Of a stretch of DNA of 64,000 nucleotides, positions 8,195 to 16,556 are shown in pieces (the stretch's first letter is position 1; each line of letters opens with the position of its first letter). The notes beneath the pieces were generated by a model. The model searched no databases and had not been told where the DNA came from. It saw only the letters and a list, made by a program, of their open reading frames with translations. The stretch is from NCBI GenBank assembly GCA_934647305.1, contig CAKUFI010000005.1, positions 1-64,000 on the forward strand, written 5' to 3'. A program made the translations under genes and the position numbers. The DNA is from an uncultured Clostridia bacterium (lineage in GTDB: Bacteria > Bacillota > Clostridia > Christensenellales > Aristaeellaceae).

Positions 8195-8211
8195 CGTCGT
8201 GCTGCGCCCGA

Positions 8212-9075
8212 TTACAGCCGCTCGAAGCGGTCGGCGAGCTCGCGGGCGGCGCGCTGCATGCTGCGAACGCCCTGCATGAGCTGGTCGTCGGGCAGGCCGG
8301 GCAGGTAGGAGTCGGCTTCGAGGGTGAAATAGCCCTGATAGCCCACGTCATGCAGCGCCCGAAGGATCGGGTCGTAGTCGATCTGCATGGTCAGGGGGAG
8401 CTGGTGGTTGTCATGGTGGCGGTCGGTGTCATGGATGTGCAGCGCCTGCACGTGGCGGCCCAGCGTGCGGATCATCTGCTCGGCGGAGGTGCCCAGGCCG
8501 CGCATTTCGGCATGGCCGATGTCCACGCAGGCGACCAGGAAGGGATCGTTGACCGCCTCGATGTGCGCAAGGAAGTCGGTGTGGGAGGAGCAGGCGGCCG
8601 GGGCGGCGTGATCTTCTGCGTTGTTCCAGTTCCACATGTTCTCGGTGGCGATCTTGACGCCCAGTTGCCTGGCCAGCGGCAGCAGCTCCCAGAACATCTC
8701 CGCGTTTTCCTCGGCGGATTTGTCGTTGTCCGGGTGCACGACGCAGATGCCCGCGCCCGCCTCGGCCGCGTACTCCAGCGCCCGGGGCAGCAGATTGCGG
8801 ATGTCCGGGCAGCACACCGGGAACGGCGCATGGGATTGGTTGCAGGTCAGGCCGTTGTCCAGGCCCACCTGCCGGATGTGACGGGCGTACTTGAGCGCGT
8901 CCGGCCCCAGGAAGGGAGAGCTGCTGGGCAGCATGCGCCTGTTCGCCCAGTCGTACTCGCCCATCTCGAACAGGGAAAGGTCGAAGGCGTCAAAGCCGGC
9001 CTGGCCCAGCATTTCAAGGGCTTTTTCGTGTGAGACTCGCGCGCACAGCGAGCTGATTTCGGTGGAGGTTTTCAT
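8212..9075 (-). CDS. Sugar phosphate isomerase/epimerase family protein
   Basis: A 287-residue TIM-barrel protein of the xylose isomerase-like/AP endonuclease 2 superfamily. Candidate metal ligands are visible in the usual order: E145 in ATENMW, D185 and H188 in VDIGHAE, the LHIHD motif near 213, and E253 in FTLEAD. Such proteins typically epimerise or isomerise ketoses or inositols. It has no signal peptide. The ATG at 9075 has AAAGGAG about 11 bases upstream; the longer frame lacks a site. It is divergent from importer A, which suggests it may process the imported sugar, but that link is inference. Confidence 0.85.
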   Translation of the reverse strand: MKTSTEISSLCARVSHEKALEMLGQAGFDAFDLSLFEMGEYDWANRRMLPSSSPFLGPDALKYARHIRQVGLDNGLTCNQSHAPFPVCCPDIRNLLPRALEYAAEAGAGICVVHPDNDKSAEENAEMFWELLPLARQLGVKIATENMWNWNNAEDHAAPAACSSHTDFLAHIEAVNDPFLVACVDIGHAEMRGLGTSAEQMIRTLGRHVQALHIHDTDRHHDNHQLPLTMQIDYDPILRALHDVGYQGYFTLEADSYLPGLPDDQLMQGVRSMQRAARELADRFERL

Positions 9076-9227
9076 GTGAGACTGCGCTCCTTTCGGTTTT
9101 GTGAAGGATATAGGTATTATATAACGGATTTTGCCGCACGGCAAGCGCTAAATCGCCAGCAAACGCGACAATTGCCGGAATTATTCGCATTTTTGTCCGA
9201 AATGTGTAGAAATGGCGAAAGTGTTGG

Positions 9228-9256
9228 TTGCGCGGCGGTGGGCTATCTGGTATACT
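9228..9256 (+). promoter_or_regulatory. SigA-type promoter of importer A
   Basis: TTGCGC (9228-9233) and TATACT (9251-9256) are spaced by 17 bases, about 50 bases upstream of the first permease start. Confidence 0.75.
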
Positions 9257-9306
9257 GACGGTAGGAAACAGAAACGCGCTGAGGCGCGAGAGGGGACTGT
9301 ACACCC

Positions 9307-10254
9307 ATGACAAGCATGAACCCGGCCCAACCGGCCGCGCGCGGACGCCGCACCCTTCACCGGGACGTGAGGGACAACATTGACTACTATCTGATGATGC
9401 TGCCGACGCTGGTGCTGATCTTCATTTTCAGTTATTTGCCGCTGTTCGGGATCATCATCAGCTTCCAGAACTACACGGCGGGGCGCCCCTTCCTGGGCAG
9501 CGGCGTCGAGTGGGTCGGCCTGAAGTGGTACAGGCAGTTCGTCGAGTCCTACTACTTTTCACGCATCCTGCGCAACACGCTGGTGCTGAACCTGCTGGGC
9601 CTGGCGATGGGCTTCTGGGTGCCGATCGCGTTCGCGCTGACGGTGAACGAGATTCGCAGCAGCAAGTTCAGGAAGTTCACCCAGACCGTCAGCTACATGC
9701 CGAACTTTATCTCGACGGTTGTAGTGGCAGGCATGGTGCTTTCCTTTATCGCGAACGACGGCATCATCACGCTCACCCTGCGCGCGCTGGGGATACCGGC
9801 CAAATCGCTCAACGCCGATCCGGCCGTGTTTCCCTGGGTGTATACGCTCACGAGCGTGTGGAAGAGCTTCGGCTGGAACAGTATTCTCTACCTTTCCACC
9901 ATCACCTCGATCGACCCGGCGCTCTACGAATCCGCGGACGTGGACGGAGCGACCCGCATGAAGAAGATCTGGTACATCACGCTGCCCAGCATGCTTTCCC
10001 TGATCATGATTCAGCTGATTATGGCGATCGGCGGCATGCTGGGAAGCAACACCGATCTGATTCTTCTGCTGTATAACCCGGCGGTCTACTCCTCTGCGGA
10101 CGTCATCGGAACCTATGTCTACCGGGAGACGCTGAAGACCGGCAAGTACAGCTACGGCACGGCGGCCAACCTGTTCATGAGCGTACTGAGCTTCGTCCTG
10201 GTATACGCGGCTAACTACGTATCCCGGAAGACCACGGACTTCTCGCTGTGGTGA
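9307..10254 (+). CDS. Sugar ABC transporter permease, LplB/YteP type
   Basis: A 315-residue inner-membrane permease of the polygalacturonan/aldouronate uptake type (LplB, YteP). It starts with a cytoplasmic basic tail and has six predicted membrane segments beginning YYLMMLPTLVLIFIFSYLPL. The EAA loop that contacts the ATPase is seen near residue 200 (ALYESADVDGATRMKKIW). The C-terminus ends in the usual SLW. It leads an operon with a second permease and a binding protein; no ATPase gene is present in the cluster. An alternative ATG lies 9 bases downstream. Substrate is unknown, probably an oligosaccharide. Confidence 0.9.
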   Translation: MTSMNPAQPAARGRRTLHRDVRDNIDYYLMMLPTLVLIFIFSYLPLFGIIISFQNYTAGRPFLGSGVEWVGLKWYRQFVESYYFSRILRNTLVLNLLGLAMGFWVPIAFALTVNEIRSSKFRKFTQTVSYMPNFISTVVVAGMVLSFIANDGIITLTLRALGIPAKSLNADPAVFPWVYTLTSVWKSFGWNSILYLSTITSIDPALYESADVDGATRMKKIWYITLPSMLSLIMIQLIMAIGGMLGSNTDLILLLYNPAVYSSADVIGTYVYRETLKTGKYSYGTAANLFMSVLSFVLVYAANYVSRKTTDFSLW

Positions 10255-10283
10255 CGACTGAAAAGCGGAAAGGAAGAAAAATA

Positions 10284-11201
10284 ATGAGTGAGCGGGCTCT
10301 CGCGCGTCCAGGGCGCAGGCTGAAGCAGTGGACGACCTTCGACACGGTGGTCACGGTGATCGCCATCTTCACCTGTTTCATTACGATTTATCCCATGTGG
10401 TACGTGATCGTCATGTCCGTGAGCGACCCGGCGGCCGCGGCGGCGGGCAAGGTGACCTTCTGGCCGGTGGGCTTCAGCCTGGGGAGCTATAAGCTGGTGC
10501 TGAACAACCCCAAGTTCTGGATATCCATTCGAAATTCGGTGCTGTACGTCATCGTGGGCTGCGTGCTGATGCTGTTTACCACCATGTCCGTCGCCTATCC
10601 GCTGACCCGGCCGAATCTCAAGTGCCGCAAGCTGGTCAACCTGTATCTGATCATCCCCATGTACGTCGGCGGCGGCATGATTCCCTCGTTCATCCTGGTG
10701 ACCAAGCTGGGGCTGTACAATTCCCCGCTGGCGCTGATTCTGCCCGCGAGCTACAGCATCTGGAATATCATCCTGTGCCGCACGTATCTGGCCTCCATAC
10801 CGCACGAGCTGGGCGAGGCGGCGTTTATCGACGGCGCGACGAACATGCAGGCGCTCACGCGCATCTACCTGCCCCTGGCCAAGCCGGTGCTGGCGGTTAT
10901 CCTGATCTACACGATCGTCGGCGTATGGAATACCTGGTTCAGCGCGGTGCTCTACACCACCCGCCAGGAGATTCAGCCCATTCAGGTGTATCTGCAGACC
11001 GTGCTCAACGCCGCCAACCCCAAGGATCTGGGCGTGAACTACACCCCGGAGGCGCTGGAGACCTTCATTCGCCGGGCGATGACCGCGCGGCAGGTCAAAT
11101 ACGCGGTGATCGTCGTGGTCACTGTGCCGATTCTGATGGTCTATCCCATGTTCCAGAAGCATTTTACCAAGGGCATCATGCTGGGCTCGCTCAAGGGCTG
11201 A
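10284..11201 (+). CDS. Sugar ABC transporter permease, LplC/YtcP type
   Basis: A 305-residue permease of the LplC/YtcP type, partner of the previous gene. The family pattern is clear: MWYVIVMSVSDP near the N-terminus, FSLGSYKLVL, GGGMIPSFILVTKLGL, and an EAA loop ELGEAAFIDGATNMQALTR. It ends MFQKHFTKGIMLGSLKG, as members usually do. The ATG at 10284 follows GGAAAGGAAG. The reading frame is open upstream into the previous gene, but that part is not family sequence. Confidence 0.9.
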   Translation: MSERALARPGRRLKQWTTFDTVVTVIAIFTCFITIYPMWYVIVMSVSDPAAAAAGKVTFWPVGFSLGSYKLVLNNPKFWISIRNSVLYVIVGCVLMLFTTMSVAYPLTRPNLKCRKLVNLYLIIPMYVGGGMIPSFILVTKLGLYNSPLALILPASYSIWNIILCRTYLASIPHELGEAAFIDGATNMQALTRIYLPLAKPVLAVILIYTIVGVWNTWFSAVLYTTRQEIQPIQVYLQTVLNAANPKDLGVNYTPEALETFIRRAMTARQVKYAVIVVVTVPILMVYPMFQKHFTKGIMLGSLKG

Positions 11202-11293
11202 GCGCAGCCAGTACGGCATATCGTGTATCGTATATAAAGTCCGGCCGGCTTTGTATAGAAGAAAAGTACGTGAACAAATCAGGAGGAATTGCC

Positions 11294-12925
11294 ATGAAAC
11301 GCATTCTCGCTCTCGCGCTGTGCCTGCTGATGGCCGCGTCGGTCATCCCGACCTACGCCCAGGAGCAGGAGCTGACCCCCATTTCCATTCTGTGTCACGC
11401 GGAGGTTGAACCGTGGCTGACCGCCGAATACGCCAACTTCGAGGTGGGCAAGCTGTTTGACCAGATTCTGGCCGAGCGCCTTGGCCTGAGGATCGAAATT
11501 GAAGGCATCGAGAACAACTCCTTTGTGGACGTGGTCAACAGCCGTGTCGCCGCGGGCGTGGATCTGCCCGACATCATCTCCTCCGGCTGGGACACGTTCG
11601 ACGCGATCAACTGGGCCAAGAACGGCATGCTGCTGGCGGTCTCCGACCTGATCGAGCAGTATGACGAGGACGGCAGCATCCTGGCCTACTACAACTCCCG
11701 CTGCCCCGGCGCGGTGGGCGCCACGACCGCACCCGACGGAAAGATGTACTGGTTCTCCTACCTTTCCGGGCGCCAGTTCTACGACCCCGAGACCGACGAG
11801 ATCATTCCCTTCACCGATCCCCGCACCCTGTCCATCCGCGTGGACTGGCTGGAGAAGATCGGCGCAGAGTATAAGTACACCTACACCCCGGCCGAGCTGC
11901 ACGACATTCTGGCCGCCTTCCAGGCGCAGGACGTCAACGGCAACAGCATGAAGGACGAGGTCATCAACGTCCCGATCAACAGTTTCTACAACGGCATCGC
12001 TCAGGGCTTCGACCTGTCCGGCCAGCTGCTGTGCGGCTACGGCCCGGAAAACAAGGTCTACTCCAACTTCTATCACGAGAACTTCCCCGCCTACATCGAG
12101 TACATGCAGCAGCTGTACAAGGAAGACCTGATCGACACCGCGACCCTGACCGACACGAGCACCTTCGACAACGCGATTCAGACTGAAAACCGCGCCTCAA
12201 TCAACTTCGGCTATGCCTGGTACGAGGGCTTTGAGAAGAACTGCTCCGACCCGAACGCGCTCTACCTGCCCACCTGGATCGACCTGGACGGCCTGGAGAA
12301 CGGCTTCCACGCCCTCGACGACCCCCGGGTCAACACCTACTGCCAGTACATGGTTCCCTCCTCCACCAAGCATCCCGAAGAGGTGCTGAGGCTGTTCGAC
12401 TTCGTGTACACCGACGAGTACGCGGCGCTGGCCACCTACGGCATCGAGAACGTGGGCTACACCGTGAGCGACAGCGGCGTCTACATCCCCGCCGTCATCC
12501 CGGGCGATGCGGATACCTACGATCCGCGCTATGGCCTGGCCTGGACCAACTTCTCGATCATGGCGCTGCCGAACATGCGTACCCTGCCCGAGTACAGGGT
12601 GCTCAAGCCGGACAACGTGACCGAGCTGACCAAGCTGAAGAAGGAAGCCTTCTACGACTGGAACTACTCCCTGCTGCCCTACGCGAACATCGAGTGCGTC
12701 TTTGACCAGATCGCCATCGAGTCCGACGAAGAGGCTGAGACCATCGGTCAGATCGAGGAGCAGCTGAATACCTATGCCGAGGAGCTGCTGGTTGACCTGA
12801 TCCTGGGCCGCAGGAGCCTGGACGACATGGAAACCTATCTCGGCGAGCTGGAAAAGCTGGGCCTGCAGGATTACATCAACATCAAGCAGGCGCGCCGCGA
12901 CCGCTATGTGGCCAACAGCAAGTAA
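11294..12925 (+). CDS. Extracellular solute-binding protein of importer A
   Basis: A 543-residue binding protein of the LplA/YtcQ type. A signal peptide (MKRILALALCLLMAASVIPTYA) precedes AQEQE; there is no lipobox, since the only cysteine in the signal is in LALC with Leu before it. The family's calcium-site-like segment is present as QAQDVNGNSMKDE. It delivers an unknown sugar to the two permeases upstream. AGGAGGAATT sits 3 bases before the ATG at 11294. A much longer frame reading in from 10622 overlaps the permease and is not real. A terminator at 12945 follows. Confidence 0.9.
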   Translation: MKRILALALCLLMAASVIPTYAQEQELTPISILCHAEVEPWLTAEYANFEVGKLFDQILAERLGLRIEIEGIENNSFVDVVNSRVAAGVDLPDIISSGWDTFDAINWAKNGMLLAVSDLIEQYDEDGSILAYYNSRCPGAVGATTAPDGKMYWFSYLSGRQFYDPETDEIIPFTDPRTLSIRVDWLEKIGAEYKYTYTPAELHDILAAFQAQDVNGNSMKDEVINVPINSFYNGIAQGFDLSGQLLCGYGPENKVYSNFYHENFPAYIEYMQQLYKEDLIDTATLTDTSTFDNAIQTENRASINFGYAWYEGFEKNCSDPNALYLPTWIDLDGLENGFHALDDPRVNTYCQYMVPSSTKHPEEVLRLFDFVYTDEYAALATYGIENVGYTVSDSGVYIPAVIPGDADTYDPRYGLAWTNFSIMALPNMRTLPEYRVLKPDNVTELTKLKKEAFYDWNYSLLPYANIECVFDQIAIESDEEAETIGQIEEQLNTYAEELLVDLILGRRSLDDMETYLGELEKLGLQDYINIKQARRDRYVANSK

Positions 12926-12944
12926 TCACTGCATAGGCTCACAC

Positions 12945-12976
12945 GGGCTGTCCCTCTCTCTGAGAGGGCAGCCTTT
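12945..12976 (+). terminator. Hairpin after importer A binding protein
   Basis: GGCTG-t-CCCTCTC pairs with GAGAGGG-CAGCC around a short loop, followed by three T. It may reduce read-through into the AraC regulator gene. Confidence 0.6.
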
Positions 12977-13007
12977 GCGTGCGTTATGAAAAGGAGCGAA
13001 CAGCCGC

Positions 13008-15077
13008 ATGAAAGAAAAACTGCGCGTAAACGACTTTATGAGCATATTTCTCGCGTTCCTGATGGTTGCCCTGATCCTCGACGGGACATTTTTGGCCTAT
13101 GTCTTCCGCGACGAGGTAAGACGCGGCCAGACCAGGGCCAGGCAGGAAGCGTCGGAGAGCGCGGCGCGGGTGACGGATTACCTGGCGGGCCTGATACGCG
13201 ATGAAATCCTGCTGGGAGAGTATGCGCGCAGTTCAACCTGGGCCATTAAGCTGAATTCGGAGATGGACGTCTTCGACAGGGACTTTACCTACTATCGGCA
13301 GCAGGATATTCGCGAAAACTTCCTCTTCCGGCCGGTGGGCCTCGACAACGCGGTCTATTCCCGGGCGATGATCTTCCGCCGCAGAAACCTGGCCATCAGC
13401 CGGAACTACTGGGGCGATCCGCTGTACTACCTCAACATGCTCGAGGTGCCCAGGAACCTGCGCGAGCAGGTGCTTTCTCAGATACTCGCCTGCCGCCTGC
13501 CCACCCAGATCGAGTGCCGCGACGAGCAGGGAAGCAGCTGCTTTGACCGGAACCTGCTGTTCATCATTCCGCTGAGGCCCTCCTCCTACCTGGAGCCGCA
13601 GGTGTATCTGTGTACGGTCTTTAACGCGGCGAATATTTTGAAGCGCGTGGAGGCCATGCTGCCGGAGGGCGTGAAGCGCTTTTCGCTGGTCAACGGCGAG
13701 AGCGAAACCGTCCTGATGGAAACAGGGGAGGGCGGCGCGGACGGCAGGCGCCTTGAGCAGGCGATATTCAATACGCCGTGGAAGGCGGTGTTTGAGATCG
13801 ACGAAACCAGCCTGTATATGAATCCCGAGGCAATGCGCGAGCACCTGGTGGTTTTCGGCGTGCTGCTGCTGGCGGGCGCGGCGCTTTCCTACCTGCTGGC
13901 CCGGCTGACCTACCGGCCGCTTCGGCAGCTGCTGCGCAAGGTCAATGGCAATCCGGACGATAAAAACGCCTTCCTGACGCTGAACCATTCGATCGATTCC
14001 ATGCTTGAGAGGCGACAGGAGGATCAGAAGGCCGCCGCGATTCGGCAGCTGCTGATGGGCTGCTTTGAAGGCGGCGAACGCCTGGAGGAGCTGGTTCAAT
14101 TCCGGGACAGCATGTATTTCCGGGTGATGATTCTCTCCTCGGAAGAAAACCGCCAGATGGACGATGGGGTTCTGCAATGCGTTTATCAGGAGCTGCAGCG
14201 CGGGGAACAGGTTTCCTGGCAGGCCAGCGAGATGCTCGACGGCGGGGTGGCGCTGATACTGGCCGCCGGAACCGAGGAACGCGTGCGCGCCGCCTCAAAG
14301 CGCGTGCAGGGACTGCTGGAGGGCGAATACTGGTCGGTTTCCCTGTTTTTCGGAGAGATTCTGTATGGCCTGATTGGCGTCAGCGTGTCCTATCAGGAGG
14401 CGAGGCGCAAGCAGTTTTACCTGCATCACGGCATGCCGCGCTACTATTTCCCCTTCGACTGGGAAAGTCAGCTGCTCGACGCGCTGCGCAAGGGGCGGCT
14501 GAACGTGGCGGAGGACATCCTGGTCAATCTCCGGCAGGAGAATGAAAAGGCGCTTCAGGCGGGGAAGATGGATCAGGAGGACATGATGCAGATGTTCAAC
14601 TGCCTGACCAGCGACCTGCAGCGCTGCGTCCGGGAAATGGGGCGCGGCGACGGACTGCCTGTGGCGCTGACGGAGCTGCATACCTCGGGCAACCTGGAGG
14701 AAATGTGGGGGATTCTGCTGGATGGGATCCGCCAGATGAGCGTGCCGGCCCCACAGGGGAGCGCCGACAGCCTGGATCAGCAGATCGTCGACTACATTCA
14801 GCAGCACTTTGATCAGCCGGAGCTCTCCATTACGACGCTGCAGGAGGCGTTCGGCATCAGCAGCGCAACCACGATTAACAAGTACATTCGCAGGCTGACG
14901 GGCCAGACCTTCCAGGCCTGCCTGATCCGCTTCCGCATGGATCGGGCCAAGGAGCTGGTGAACGACCCGAAGCTGCGAATCGCGGACGTCGCGCGCATGG
15001 TCGGCTATGAGAACGAGTCCTCCTTCAGGCGGACCTTCCAGCGCTATACCGGCTGCCGGGTCCAGGATTACCAATAG
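13008..15077 (+). CDS. Transmembrane AraC-family regulator of importer A
   Basis: A 689-residue one-component regulator. An N-terminal membrane helix (about residues 12-32) and a second at about 283-303 (VVFGVLLLAGAALSYLLARL) flank an extracytoplasmic sensor domain of about 250 residues. The cytoplasmic part ends in an AraC-type double helix-turn-helix at about 590-689 (ITTLQEAFGISSATTINKYI and IADVARMVGYENESSFRRTF). This is the YesS/YtdP-like architecture of Firmicutes. It directly follows importer A, which it probably controls. AAGGAG precedes the ATG by 12 bases. Confidence 0.88.
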   Translation: MKEKLRVNDFMSIFLAFLMVALILDGTFLAYVFRDEVRRGQTRARQEASESAARVTDYLAGLIRDEILLGEYARSSTWAIKLNSEMDVFDRDFTYYRQQDIRENFLFRPVGLDNAVYSRAMIFRRRNLAISRNYWGDPLYYLNMLEVPRNLREQVLSQILACRLPTQIECRDEQGSSCFDRNLLFIIPLRPSSYLEPQVYLCTVFNAANILKRVEAMLPEGVKRFSLVNGESETVLMETGEGGADGRRLEQAIFNTPWKAVFEIDETSLYMNPEAMREHLVVFGVLLLAGAALSYLLARLTYRPLRQLLRKVNGNPDDKNAFLTLNHSIDSMLERRQEDQKAAAIRQLLMGCFEGGERLEELVQFRDSMYFRVMILSSEENRQMDDGVLQCVYQELQRGEQVSWQASEMLDGGVALILAAGTEERVRAASKRVQGLLEGEYWSVSLFFGEILYGLIGVSVSYQEARRKQFYLHHGMPRYYFPFDWESQLLDALRKGRLNVAEDILVNLRQENEKALQAGKMDQEDMMQMFNCLTSDLQRCVREMGRGDGLPVALTELHTSGNLEEMWGILLDGIRQMSVPAPQGSADSLDQQIVDYIQQHFDQPELSITTLQEAFGISSATTINKYIRRLTGQTFQACLIRFRMDRAKELVNDPKLRIADVARMVGYENESSFRRTFQRYTGCRVQDYQ

Positions 15078-15098
15078 CCCAGCGGCCGCGGCGCGGAT

Positions 15099-15147
15099 AA
15101 ACAGACTGATCCCTCCGACGTGAGCCGGGGGGATTTCAGTTTGTCCA
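15099..15147 (+). terminator. Imperfect hairpin after AraC regulator gene
   Basis: ACTGATCCCTCCG pairs imperfectly with CGGGGGGATTTCAGT around the loop ACGTGAGC, followed by TTGTCC. It lies just after the regulator stop at 15077. Confidence 0.5.
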
Positions 15148-15181
15148 AACGGGCTGCCGCGCGAGGTCTGCGCAGCGAAAG

Positions 15182-15213
15182 AAAAAAGTCCCCCGGCGTG
15201 AACCGGAGGACTT
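15182..15213 (-). terminator. Terminator of the minus-strand transporter operon
   Basis: On the minus strand AAGTCCTCCGG (15213-15203) pairs with CCGGGGGACTT (15196-15186) and is followed by a T run. It sits 15 bases after the stop of the OB-fold gene. Confidence 0.8.
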
Positions 15214-15227
15214 GATGGGACGAAGGA

Positions 15228-16541
15228 TTACTTCTGAACCTCGACCAGGGTGCAGCCCGCGTCGAACTCGACGGTGCCCTTGTAGTTCTTCAGGGTGCCG
15301 GTCACGGTGACGGTGTCGCCCTCGGCCAGCTGGTCCGCGCCCTCGCCGGAGAGGCGGAAGCACTGGATCGGGTACTCCTCGAGGCCCGCGACGGTCAGGT
15401 TCACGGTGATGTTCTTGTACTCGTCGCTCCAGGCGGTGGGGATGGAGGCGACCACGCCGGTGATGGTGGACTCGGCGGTCATCGCCACGTCCTCGGCCAG
15501 GGCATAGCCGCTGATGAGCGCTTTGACGCTCGCCACGCTGTCGGCGGGAACCAGGGTGCAGCCCGCGTCGAACTCGATGGTGCCCTTGTAGTTCTTCAGG
15601 GTGCCGAAGACGGCGATCTCGTCGTCCACGGCCAGCTTGTCCGCGCCCTCGCCCTTCAGGCGGAAGCACTGGATGGGCTGCTCGGTCTTGCCGTCGCAGA
15701 TGATGGTGACGGTGATGTTCTTGTACTCATCGCTCCAGGCGGTGTCGATGCTGGCGACGGTGCCCTTGAGCACGCTCTGCTTGGACAGGGAAGCGCCGTC
15801 CTCGAGGGCGTAGGCGGCGTCGAGCGTCGCGGCCTGGCTGATGATCTCGCCGAAGCCGACCAGGGTGCAGCCCGCGTCGAACTCGATGGTGCCCTTGTAG
15901 TTCTTCAGGGTACCCTCGACGGTGATTTCGTCGCCTTCCTTCAGGTCCTTCGCGCCCTCGCCGGAGAGGCGGAAGCACTGGATGGGCTGCTCGGCCAGAT
16001 CGCCCACCTGAATGGTGACGGTGATGTTCTTGTACTCATCGCTCCAGGCGGTGTTGACGGCGGTCACGGCGCCGAAGAGGCGCTGGGGCTTGCTCATGGA
16101 AGCGCCCTCGTCCAGGGCGTAGGCGGCGGTCACGATGTCGGCGTAGCTCATGTCGAGCACGGCGGCGGGCACGACGCGCTGATAGGGCACCTCCAGGGTG
16201 CTGCCGTCGGGCGCGGTGACGGTGGCGGTCAGGGTGTAGACCAGCTCCTTGGGGTTGGCCTCGTCCACGTCGACCAGGTACTTGCCGTCCTCGGCGGGGG
16301 TGATCTGGATCTGGTCGGTATCGACGGCCCAGGTCACGGGATAGACGACGCCGTCGATCATCAGCTGGGAGACCACCTCATAGTCCTCGGCGGTGGCGGT
16401 CAGCTTGTCGCGGCTCTTGCTCTTATACCAGAAGTCCAGCAGGCCCTTGGCGGAGGCCAGGTTCTCATCCTCGGCGGCGAAGCCCGCGACCGGGCTCAGG
16501 CACAGCGCGAGCAGCGTGAGCATGGCAATGATCTTCTTCAT
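15228..16541 (-). CDS. Secreted protein with three tandem OB-fold-like repeats
   Basis: A 437-residue secreted protein: signal peptide (MKKIIAMLTLLALCLSPVAGFA), an Ig-like N-terminal domain to about residue 130, then three nearly identical modules of about 102 residues. Each module carries TAWSDEYKNITV, QPIQCFRL.GEGA and GTLKNYKGT.EFDAGCTL, a beta-rich pattern that resembles nucleic-acid-binding OB folds. Repeats start 306 and 309 bases apart in the DNA and are highly similar, so the gene may gain or lose modules by recombination. It follows the SNase gene by 15 bases in the same operon. The OB assignment and any nucleic acid binding are inference. AGGAGG precedes the ATG. Confidence 0.75.
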   Translation of the reverse strand: MKKIIAMLTLLALCLSPVAGFAAEDENLASAKGLLDFWYKSKSRDKLTATAEDYEVVSQLMIDGVVYPVTWAVDTDQIQITPAEDGKYLVDVDEANPKELVYTLTATVTAPDGSTLEVPYQRVVPAAVLDMSYADIVTAAYALDEGASMSKPQRLFGAVTAVNTAWSDEYKNITVTIQVGDLAEQPIQCFRLSGEGAKDLKEGDEITVEGTLKNYKGTIEFDAGCTLVGFGEIISQAATLDAAYALEDGASLSKQSVLKGTVASIDTAWSDEYKNITVTIICDGKTEQPIQCFRLKGEGADKLAVDDEIAVFGTLKNYKGTIEFDAGCTLVPADSVASVKALISGYALAEDVAMTAESTITGVVASIPTAWSDEYKNITVNLTVAGLEEYPIQCFRLSGEGADQLAEGDTVTVTGTLKNYKGTVEFDAGCTLVEVQK

Positions 16542-16556
16542 GGGAATCCTCCTGTC

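Noticed and set aside
10622..11293. Long upstream extension of the importer A binding-protein frame
   Set aside because: It overlaps the permease in another frame. The signal peptide and AGGAGG site at 11294 mark the real start.
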